DNA of 11,678 nucleotides. Origin: Chloroflexota bacterium (GTDB lineage Bacteria; Chloroflexota; FW602-bin22; JACPRP01). The DNA lies in the NCBI GenBank assembly GCA_016210495.1, contig JACQUC010000276.1, forward strand, positions 1-11,678, written 5' to 3'. The number at the start of each line of letters is the position of its first letter. Within the stretch, counting starts at the first letter, position 1. Both the position numbers and the translations under genes were made by a program. Of this stretch, positions 1 through 5,302 are shown piece by piece. The notes under the pieces are model-generated. The model saw only the letters and a list, made by a program, of their open reading frames with translations. It was not told the DNA's origin and searched no databases.

Positions 1-29
1 CCGGCGTCGAAACGCCAATGAGCCTTCCT
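1..29 (-). other. Possible start of a leftward gene running off the left edge
   Basis: On the minus strand a purine-rich Shine-Dalgarno-like AGGAAGG (23-29) is followed four bases later by TTG (16-18), which opens a frame reading M-A-F-R-R to the window edge. An ATT codon overlaps it one base earlier (17-19), and initiation further left is equally possible. It lies just downstream of a minus-strand promoter and terminator, so a gene that reads leftward is likely here. Only a few codons are visible and its identity cannot be told. infC is one thought, because it often uses ATT and has a leader, but nothing here proves it. Confidence 0.25.
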
Positions 30-35
30 AAGACC

Positions 36-60
36 AAAAAATCCGCCCCCTGGGGACGGA
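36..60 (-). terminator. Rho-independent terminator or attenuator, minus strand
   Basis: Bases 42-60 form a stem with a 3-base loop (arms TCCGTCCC and GGGGCGGA read on the minus strand), followed on that strand by six T residues (36-41). The single C/A mismatch on the plus strand becomes a G-U wobble in minus-strand RNA, and the T-run follows only on the minus strand, so the functional direction is leftward. No minus-strand gene lies to its right. It therefore probably ends a short leader transcript that starts near 86 rather than terminating a gene. Confidence 0.75.
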
Positions 61-86
61 TTGCCGGTTCGCGCCGAGAGGTTTGT
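36..86 (-). ncRNA. Short leader/attenuator transcript (putative)
   Basis: From the predicted minus-strand start near 86 to the T-run is only about 50 nt. Just upstream, bases 66-95 can pair (GGTTC 66-70 with GAACC 91-95, GCG 71-73 with CGC 87-89, one bulge), although part of this hairpin lies at or before the predicted start. A promoter, a tiny transcript, a terminator and then a ribosome-binding-like sequence is the layout of a transcription-attenuation leader. I looked for a T-box (AGGGTGG core) and for a recognisable riboswitch and saw neither, so the class is unknown. An independent small RNA is the alternative. Confidence 0.35.
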
Positions 87-92
87 CGCTGA

Positions 93-122
93 ACCATAGC
101 ACAGCCCATATTTGCGTGTCAA
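93..122 (-). promoter_or_regulatory. Sigma-70-type promoter, leftward
   Basis: On the minus strand a perfect -35 box TTGACA (117-122) is followed by an 18-base spacer and TATGGT (93-98), preceded by TGC (99-101), which makes an extended -10. Transcription would start near 86 and run toward the terminator at 36-60. It is the best promoter match in the window, and it points away from the restriction operon. Confidence 0.55.
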
Positions 123-252
123 GGAAAGGAGCCCCGCCAGGGGCCAAGGCCGCCCCGGGCTGAAGCCCAGGGCAAGAGACCATCTTGCTTCCGCCCACCT
201 TGTTGGGGACGTAATTGTAACCAAACGAGTGGCCGGTCCTGTATCTGTTGCG

Positions 253-275
253 GGAATTGTTTTGAAAACAATTCC
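253..275. promoter_or_regulatory. Perfect 23-bp palindrome, candidate operator
   Basis: Arms GGAATTGTTTT (253-263) and AAAACAATTCC (265-275) are perfect complements around a single central base. The AT-rich, dyad-symmetric 23-bp form is typical of a homodimeric repressor site. It is not followed by a T-run on either strand, so a terminator is unlikely. It lies between the leftward promoter and hsdM, and could control either. A short mobile-element end is the alternative. Confidence 0.45.
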
Positions 276-281
276 ACGCAT

Positions 282-303
282 CGCCAGATTCGCGCCAGAT
301 TCG
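282..303 (+). repeat. Perfect 11-bp tandem direct repeat
   Basis: CGCCAGATTCG occurs twice back to back (282-292 and 293-303) with no mismatch. It sits between the palindrome at 253-275 and its degenerate partner at 307-339. It could be a pair of half-sites one helical turn apart, or a small replication slippage or target-site duplication. Confidence 0.7.
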
Positions 304-306
304 AAT

Positions 307-339
307 GGAATTGTTTGGCGGCGAATTTTTTCAATTGCC
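307..339. promoter_or_regulatory. Degenerate second copy of the upstream palindrome
   Basis: GGAATTGTTT (307-316) exactly repeats the first ten bases of the palindrome at 253-275. About 15 bases on, CAATTGCC (332-339) is an imperfect match to its other arm, which would be CAATTCC. The element looks like a diverged or expanded version of the same site, 54 bases from the first copy. Confidence 0.4.
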
Positions 340-483
340 ATGGTTAGTAACCTTCCGCCTTCGCCGAAGGCACCGCGGCCAAGTGCGCCATCACCTTCGC
401 TGTCCTGACACTGCTCGCGTCGCCATGTCCGGAGCGTACACCACGGCAGAGGTCCGGTCAATGGAGTTTTGTCGCGAGGGGCC

Positions 484-512
484 TTGCACCGTTGCCGCGG
501 TGGCCTTATCAT
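484..512 (+). promoter_or_regulatory. Weak candidate promoter for the hsdM operon
   Basis: TTGCAC (484-489), a 17-base spacer and TATCAT (507-512) match the -10 consensus at five of six bases, but the -35 at only three. It would give an untranslated leader of about 130 bases before hsdM. It is the best rightward match I found in the region but remains weak. Confidence 0.2.
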
Positions 513-652
513 TGGCCCATAAGAAGGCCTAGCTTGGTGACAAATCGACTCGCCAACGGGAACGCAAGCCAACGGCGGCGAGAGGAAGACTGCACTGGGC
601 CTCCGACACGAAGGCGACTCTGTAGATGATCTGATCGGAGACACCTATTCGC

Positions 653-2818
653 ATGGCGAATGATACTTTCAAAGACATCGAGAAGTTAGAATCCCATCTC
701 TGGGAAGCGGCGGACAATCTGCGCGCCAACTCCAAGCTCACCTCCAGCGACTACTTCATGCCCGTGCTGGGCGTAATCTTCCTCCGTCACGCCGCGAACC
801 GCTTCGATGCCGCACACAAGCAGATCGAGGCCGACCAGGCGAGCGGCAAGATGCCCAAGCGCAAAGTGCTGCCCGCGGATTACATCGCGCGCCGTTCGCT
901 CTACCTGCCTGAGACGGCCCGCTACGACTGGATAATGCAGCAGGCCGCCGTTAGCGGCGCCGACCTGCCCAAGCTGGTCACCGACGCCATGTCAGCGATC
1001 GAAGCAGACTTCGAACCGCTCGCCGGCGTGCTGCCGAAGGACTACGGCATCTTCGAGACCAAAGTGCTCGAAGACCTGATGCGCCTCTTCAACAGCGAGC
1101 AGATAAGGCAAGCCACCGGCGACGTTTTCGGCCGCATCTACGAATACTTCCTTGCCAAGTTCTCCGTCCAAAAGGCGCACGACAATGGCGAGTTCTTCAC
1201 GCCATCTTCGATAGTCCAGACCATCGTCAACGTCATCGAGCCGGACCACGGCACCGTGTTCGACCCGGCCTGCGGATCGGGCGGCATGTTCGTGCAGTCC
1301 AGCCGTTTCATCGAGCATGAAGGCGGCGACACGGCGAAGAAGGTGGTCTTCTATGGCCAGGAAAAGAACCCCGACACCATTCGCATCGCCAAAATGAACC
1401 TTGCCGTCCACGGGCTGGAGGGGAAGATCGCCGAGGCTATCACCTACTACCAGGACGAGCATACGCTGGCGGGCAAGTGCGACTTCGTGATGGCCAACCC
1501 ACCCTTCAACGTCGACAAGGTGGATGCCGAGCGCGTGAAGGGCGACGTGCGATTGCCCTTCGGCCTGCCGGGCGTGAACAAAGAGAAGAAGGTTTCCAAC
1601 GGCAACTATCTTTGGATCTCCTACTTCTGGGGCTACTTGAACGAGCGAGGCCGCGCCGGCTTCGTCATGTCCTCTCAGGCATCGAGCGCCGGGCACGGAG
1701 AGAAAGAGGTGCGGCAGAAGATCATCGAGACGGGCGACGTCGACGTGATGATCTCGATCCGCTCCAACTTCTTCTACACCCGCAGCGTCCCCTGCGAGCT
1801 GTGGCACTTCGACCGGGCCAAGCCCCCCGAGCGCAGGGACAAGGTGCTCATGCTCGACGCCCGCAACATCTACCGCAAGAAGACGCGCAAGATCAATGAC
1901 TTTTCGCCCGAGCAAATGCTCAACATTGCTGCGATCGTCTGGCTCTATCGCGGGCAGCCTGAGCGCTTCCTCGGGCTGGTGGAGGACTACCTCGGTCGCA
2001 TTTGCGCTGAGAGCTCGGCCTTACCCGCGGCGCTCGCCGGATTCGAAGGCACGCTTGCGGACCTCCGCGGCCGCTTCGACCGTCTCGCGGATTTGGTGGA
2101 TAAGCATGCTGACTTCGACGGCGAGAAGAAACAAGCTATGGTCGCGGCAGTGACGGAGCTGCGGGAGACATCCAGGCTTTACGAGACCGACCGTAGCAAG
2201 CTTCTGGACGGCATCGAGGCATACCTTTCCCGTCATTCCGGCCCTTCGGCGCCACGGTCCCTGAGGCTCTCGAAGGGCGTGGCGCTCAGGGTAAACTACA
2301 ACAACACCCAACATGCTGCCCGCAAGGAGTTCGACCCCCTCGCTGAAGCCATCCGCAGCCTGGTCAAGCAGGTGGACCTGCTCTACAAGCTCGTTGCGCG
2401 CGTAGCCGACTTAGGTGTTGGACTGGACGGTGCTGATCCCATCTTCCCGGCTTACGACCGCCGTTCTACTGCCAGGCTGGTGAAGCGGCTCGACGAGGAG
2501 CGCAAGGCCGCCGTCGAGCAGTTGAAGCGGGCTGGCTACTTCCACCGGCAGGCGGCGTGGCTCCAGGAGCGTTTCCCCAAGGCCGAACTTGAGCCCGTGC
2601 CGGGGCTGGTCAGGCTCGTTGACCGCAAGGAAATAGAGGCTGCGGACTGGAGCCTTACCCCGGGTCGCTACGTCGGCGTCGCCCCGCCCGTGGAGGACGA
2701 GGACTTCGACTTCGAGCAGACCATGCGCGACATCCACACCGAGCTCGCCGACCTGGACAAGGAGGCGGTGGAGTTGGCGGCGAGGATTCAGGAGAACTTC
2801 GAGGGACTGGGGATATGA
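653..2818 (+). CDS. hsdM: Type I restriction-modification DNA methyltransferase subunit (HsdM)
   Basis: This is the N6-adenine methyltransferase subunit of a type I system. It transfers methyl groups from S-adenosylmethionine to the site read by HsdS, in an M2S or R2M2S complex in the cytoplasm. The protein is 721 residues. Residues 1 to ~165 look like the HsdM N-terminal helical domain. The SAM-binding motif I FDPACGSGG lies at 203-211 and the catalytic NPPF at 282-285. The C-terminus (IEAADWSLTPGRYVGV onward) is the usual HsdM tail. Many HsdM proteins are about 500-550 residues; the extra length is a helical stretch at roughly 410-600, which includes a repeat-derived insertion near 530-547. 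The start is the only well-placed ATG, with a weak GGAG 12 bases upstream. Its stop overlaps the next gene as ATGA. All catalytic motifs are intact, so it is probably active. Confidence 0.95.
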   Translation: MANDTFKDIEKLESHLWEAADNLRANSKLTSSDYFMPVLGVIFLRHAANRFDAAHKQIEADQASGKMPKRKVLPADYIARRSLYLPETARYDWIMQQAAVSGADLPKLVTDAMSAIEADFEPLAGVLPKDYGIFETKVLEDLMRLFNSEQIRQATGDVFGRIYEYFLAKFSVQKAHDNGEFFTPSSIVQTIVNVIEPDHGTVFDPACGSGGMFVQSSRFIEHEGGDTAKKVVFYGQEKNPDTIRIAKMNLAVHGLEGKIAEAITYYQDEHTLAGKCDFVMANPPFNVDKVDAERVKGDVRLPFGLPGVNKEKKVSNGNYLWISYFWGYLNERGRAGFVMSSQASSAGHGEKEVRQKIIETGDVDVMISIRSNFFYTRSVPCELWHFDRAKPPERRDKVLMLDARNIYRKKTRKINDFSPEQMLNIAAIVWLYRGQPERFLGLVEDYLGRICAESSALPAALAGFEGTLADLRGRFDRLADLVDKHADFDGEKKQAMVAAVTELRETSRLYETDRSKLLDGIEAYLSRHSGPSAPRSLRLSKGVALRVNYNNTQHAARKEFDPLAEAIRSLVKQVDLLYKLVARVADLGVGLDGADPIFPAYDRRSTARLVKRLDEERKAAVEQLKRAGYFHRQAAWLQERFPKAELEPVPGLVRLVDRKEIEAADWSLTPGRYVGVAPPVEDEDFDFEQTMRDIHTELADLDKEAVELAARIQENFEGLGI
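2241..2291 (+). repeat. Palindromic genomic repeat inserted in frame within hsdM
   Basis: Three perfect inverted-repeat pairs are interleaved: GCCCTTCG (2241-2248) with CGAAGGGC (2271-2278), GCGCCAC (2249-2255) with GTGGCGC (2279-2285), and CCCTGAG (2259-2265) with CTCAGGG (2285-2291). The order is A-B-C-A'-B'-C', so the pairs overlap rather than nest. CTGAGGCTCTCGAAGG (2261-2276) and GCGTGGCGCTCAGGG (2277-2291) recur exactly at 11111-11126 and 11136-11150, where a 9-base spacer separates them. Here the repeat encodes an Arg/Ser/Leu-rich segment at about residues 530-547 and leaves the reading frame open. Confidence 0.8.
2716..2818 (+). repeat. 3' end of hsdM, donor or sister copy of a ~100-bp duplication
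   Basis: These bases correspond to 4001-4103 without gaps. Over the last 96 bases (2723-2818) there are seven differences. Five are silent third-position changes and two are conservative replacements (Val/Ala, Ile/Val). The unit carries the last ~33 codons of hsdM, the GAGGGA ribosome site, and the ATGA that overlaps the next gene's start. Confidence 0.95.
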
Positions 2819-3993
2819 AGAAGACGGATCGCAAGAAGGCTGCGACGAAGACTAAGGACCTGGTTCCTGTTTCCGTTGCTGTCTCGGATCGGAAAAGCCA
2901 GGGCCGCCGGCGTGACGATGCTTCGTTCCCCGTTTCGCCGACCCGCCGAGGTCTCCCCACCGGCTATGCCAATCTGCTGGGAGAGATCAAGCAACGCATC
3001 CGGACCGAGCGGCTGCGAACGGTCATGGCCGCCAATACGGCCATGGTCATGCTCTACTGGGATATCGGCGGCCTTATCCTCCAGCGCCAAGATCGGGAAG
3101 GGTGGGGCGCCAAGGTCATCGACCGTCTATCGGCAGACCTCCGTGATGCCTTCCCCGACATGCGCGGCCTCTCCCCGCGCAACCTGAAGTACATGCGGGC
3201 CTTTGCAGCGGCCTGGCCTGATCCGTCAATTGTGCAACGGGTCATTGCACAAATCCCTTGGCGGACCAACATCGCCTTGCTTGATAAGCTGGGGGATTCA
3301 GCCACACGGTTGTGGTACGCCGAGAGGGCCATCGAACACGGCTGGTCACAGCCCGTCCTGGCATTGCAGATCAAGTCCCGCCTGTACGAGCGTCAGGGGA
3401 AGGCCGTCACCAATTTCCGGGTTACCATGCCGCCCGCAGAATCGGATATGGCCGCACAAGTTTTCAAGGATCCCTACCTGTTCGACTTCCTGGGCACCGC
3501 CGATCCGCGCCGCGAACGGGAGGTCGAGCAGTCCCTCACCGACCACATCCAGAAATTCCTGTTGGAACTCGGCGCCGGCTTCGCCTTCGTCGGCCGGCAG
3601 GTCCATCTCGAGTTCGCTACCGACGACTTCTATCTCGACCTGCTCTTCTATCACCTGAAGCTCCGCTGCTTCGTGGCGGTGGAGTTGAAGGCCGTCCCCT
3701 TCGAGCCGGGATTCGTCGGCACCTTGAACATGTACCTCTCGGCGGTGGATGATTTGTTGCGCCACCCCGACGACAAGCCCTCCATCGGCCTACTGCTTTG
3801 TCGCTCCAAGAACAGGCTGGTGGCCGAGTACGCCCTGCGCGGAATCAAGAAGCCGATGGGCGTGGCCGAGTGGGAAACCCAAGTCACCAAGAGCCTGCCT
3901 GAAGAGCTGAAGGGCAACCTGCCGACGGTGGAGGAGATCGAGGCAGAACTGGCGAGGGACGAAAGATTAGCCGACGACCATGGCGCAAGATGA
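2815..3993 (+). CDS. DUF1016/YhcG-family PD-(D/E)XK nuclease-like protein
   Basis: The 392-residue protein matches the YhcG/DUF1016 family by motifs. It has a basic N-terminal tail (1-45), a helical DUF1016-type N-terminal domain at ~50-195 (ending in an IPWRTNIALLDKLGD-type segment) and a C-terminal PD-(D/E)XK fold. Visible active-site candidates are Asp275 in FYLDLLFYH and Glu290/Lys292 in VELK. The family signature GTLNMYLSAVDDLLRHPDD follows. Such proteins are frequent passengers in type I restriction loci, and their biochemical role is not well established; DNA cleavage is inferred from the fold. The ATG overlaps the hsdM stop (ATGA), with GAGGGA upstream. Its stop in turn overlaps a 37-codon ORF. 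It appears to have been placed between hsdM and hsdS in a recombination that left a second hsdM tail behind. Confidence 0.88.
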   Translation: MKKTDRKKAATKTKDLVPVSVAVSDRKSQGRRRDDASFPVSPTRRGLPTGYANLLGEIKQRIRTERLRTVMAANTAMVMLYWDIGGLILQRQDREGWGAKVIDRLSADLRDAFPDMRGLSPRNLKYMRAFAAAWPDPSIVQRVIAQIPWRTNIALLDKLGDSATRLWYAERAIEHGWSQPVLALQIKSRLYERQGKAVTNFRVTMPPAESDMAAQVFKDPYLFDFLGTADPRREREVEQSLTDHIQKFLLELGAGFAFVGRQVHLEFATDDFYLDLLFYHLKLRCFVAVELKAVPFEPGFVGTLNMYLSAVDDLLRHPDDKPSIGLLLCRSKNRLVAEYALRGIKKPMGVAEWETQVTKSLPEELKGNLPTVEEIEAELARDERLADDHGAR

Positions 3994-4103
3994 GACGGAT
4001 GCAGGCCATGCGTGACATCCACACCGAGCTTGCCGACCTGGACAAGGAGGCAGCGGAGTTGGCGGCGAGGATTCAGGAGAATTTCGAGGGACTTGGGGTA
4101 TGA
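3990..4103 (+). CDS. 37-codon ORF: duplicated HsdM C-terminal tail
   Basis: The frame opens with an ATG at 3990-3992 that overlaps the DUF1016 stop as ATGA, has further in-frame ATGs at 3999 and 4008, and closes with a TGA that overlaps the hsdS start, again as ATGA. From residue 5 on it reproduces the HsdM C-terminus with only conservative changes (M-R-D-I-H-T-E-L-A ... E-N-F-E-G-L-G-V). The predicted product is one charged, amphipathic helix. It may be simply a remnant that keeps the ribosome site and coupling for hsdS. It could also be a translated microprotein that mimics the HsdM tail. No Shine-Dalgarno is evident at 3990, so translation would rely on coupling. Confidence 0.5.
   Translation: MRRMQAMRDIHTELADLDKEAAELAARIQENFEGLGV
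4001..4103 (+). repeat. Second copy of the hsdM 3' end, directly before hsdS
   Basis: This aligns base for base with 2716-2818 (89 of 96 identical from the shared ATG to the stop). Upstream of 4001 the similarity ends abruptly, which marks a junction 8 bases after the DUF1016 stop. The copy preserves the GAGGGA ribosome site and the ATGA overlap, so the hsdS start has the same immediate context as the DUF1016 start. The excess of silent differences suggests that the two copies come from two hsdM alleles that diverged while both were coding. Confidence 0.95.
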
Positions 4104-5302
4104 ATGGCGGGTCGTGGCATACTGTGCGACTTGGTGATCACTGCTCGAAGATCGGCAGCGGGTCAACACCGAGGGGTGGGGAGTCCGTATACCAACAAGA
4201 CGGTGTCTCTTTCATTCGCAGTCAGAACGTCTACAACGGGCGCTTCGCCGAACAAGGGCTGGCTCATCTCGACGAGGAGCAAGCGGATCATCTAAAGGGG
4301 GTGACCGTTGAATCCGGAGACGTACTGCTGAATATCACGGGCGATTCCGTTGCCCGCTGTTGCCGGGTGCCCGATGAGGTGCTTCCAGCACGTGTGAATC
4401 AGCATGTCGCCATCATCCGACCTAAGCCTGGCGAGTTCGATTCTCGCTTCATCGGGTACTTTTTTATATCTCCGTTCATGCAGGACACCATGCTGTCCCT
4501 AGCCGGAGGCGGGGGCACACGGAAGGCGTTGACGAAAGAGATGATCGAACGCTTTGAAGTGCCGCGTCCTCCTCGCCCAGTACAAGAAGCTGTGGCCGAC
4601 ACCCTCTCCGCCTACGATGACCTGATCGAGAACAATCGGCGGCGGATGAAGCTTTTGGAGGATACGGCGCGGCAGCTTTACCGCGAGTGGTTCGTCCGCC
4701 TCCGCTTCCCCGGCCACGAGCACACTCGCGTCACCAACGGTGTGCCGGAGGGGTGGGAGCGCAAAACGCTTGGAGAGCTTGCTGGAATAACGATGGGACA
4801 AAGTCCCGAATCCAAGCATTACAACGAAGACGGGGAAGGCCTTCCATTTCATCAGGGCGTGACGGATTTCGGAGACCGGTTCGTTACGCACCGTATCTAT
4901 TCAACCGCGTTGAACCGCTTGGCCGAGCCCGGCGACATTTTGTGCAGCGTGCGGGCGCCGGTCGGGAGGCTGAATGTGACGCTCGACAAAATCGTAATCG
5001 GGCGCGGCCTTGCTGCCCTTCGAAGCAAGTCAGGGCAACAGTCCTTCCTGTTCCAGCAACTGAGGACGCATTTCTTCAAGGAGGATCTGATTGGCGGGGG
5101 CACGATTTTCGCTTCTGTCACGAAGAAGGAGTTCGCGGCACAGGAGCTGCCGGACCCACCCCAGCGCCTGAAGCGTGTGTTCGAGGAATTGTCAGTTCCC
5201 TTCGACGAGCAAACCCGTTTGTTGCATCTCCAGAACGACAAACTCCGCGCCGCACGCGACCTGCTGCTGCCGCGCCTGATGAACGGGGAGATCGCGGCAT
5301 GA
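4100..5302 (+). CDS. hsdS: Type I restriction-modification specificity subunit (HsdS)
   Basis: HsdS recognises the bipartite DNA target and holds two HsdM subunits, and also HsdR, in the complex. The 400-residue protein has the usual two halves. Target-recognition domain 1 spans about 5-153, opening W-x-x-V-R-L-G-D. A central conserved coiled-coil region runs ~155-206 (DDLIENNRRRMKLLEDTARQ, then LYREWFVRLRFPGHE). Target-recognition domain 2 begins at V215 (VPEGWERKTLGELAG) and ends near 350. The distal conserved helix closes with LRAARDLLLPRLMNGEI. Both domains have the Gly-rich turn near their ends (GGGGT and GGGT). The ATG lies inside the preceding tail copy (ATGA) with GAGGGA 9 bases upstream. 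The DNA sequence recognised cannot be read from the protein. It is full length and looks intact. Confidence 0.95.
   Translation: MNGGSWHTVRLGDHCSKIGSGSTPRGGESVYQQDGVSFIRSQNVYNGRFAEQGLAHLDEEQADHLKGVTVESGDVLLNITGDSVARCCRVPDEVLPARVNQHVAIIRPKPGEFDSRFIGYFFISPFMQDTMLSLAGGGGTRKALTKEMIERFEVPRPPRPVQEAVADTLSAYDDLIENNRRRMKLLEDTARQLYREWFVRLRFPGHEHTRVTNGVPEGWERKTLGELAGITMGQSPESKHYNEDGEGLPFHQGVTDFGDRFVTHRIYSTALNRLAEPGDILCSVRAPVGRLNVTLDKIVIGRGLAALRSKSGQQSFLFQQLRTHFFKEDLIGGGTIFASVTKKEFAAQELPDPPQRLKRVFEELSVPFDEQTRLLHLQNDKLRAARDLLLPRLMNGEIAA

Larger units (their letters stand above)
123..652. other. Intergenic region with small inverted repeats, no convincing gene
   Basis: About 530 bases with no ORF that has a credible start, ribosome site or recognisable product. 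It contains GC-rich stem-loops near 132-148 and 157-172, the palindrome, tandem repeat and degenerate half-site listed separately, and two further inverted repeats: GGTTA/TAACC around 342-352 and GCCTTCG/CGAAGGC at 357-371 (perfect 7-bp arms, no T-run). The part nearest hsdM should hold the operon promoter and 5' untranslated region. The hsdM ribosome site is poor: GGAG at 637-640 lies 12 bases from the ATG. Confidence 0.6.

Noticed and set aside
36..100. T-box leader on the minus strand
   Set aside because: The terminator resembles those of T-boxes, but the AGGGTGG core and a specifier stem are not visible, and the predicted transcript is far too short.
112..532. Short ORFs on both strands in the left intergenic region
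   Set aside because: They have no ribosome sites or protein-like composition, they overlap one another, and they cross palindromes and stem-loops.
992..1915. 307-codon minus-strand ORF opposite hsdM
   Set aside because: It lies wholly within a gene with clear methyltransferase motifs, and shows no recognisable domain. Long antisense frames are expected in GC-rich genes.
4687..5298. 204-codon upstream extension of the OLD gene
   Set aside because: It overlaps the second half of hsdS in another frame and reads as Arg/Pro-rich noise. The family N-terminus MKIRTIRIENFRSF begins at 5299 with a good ribosome site.
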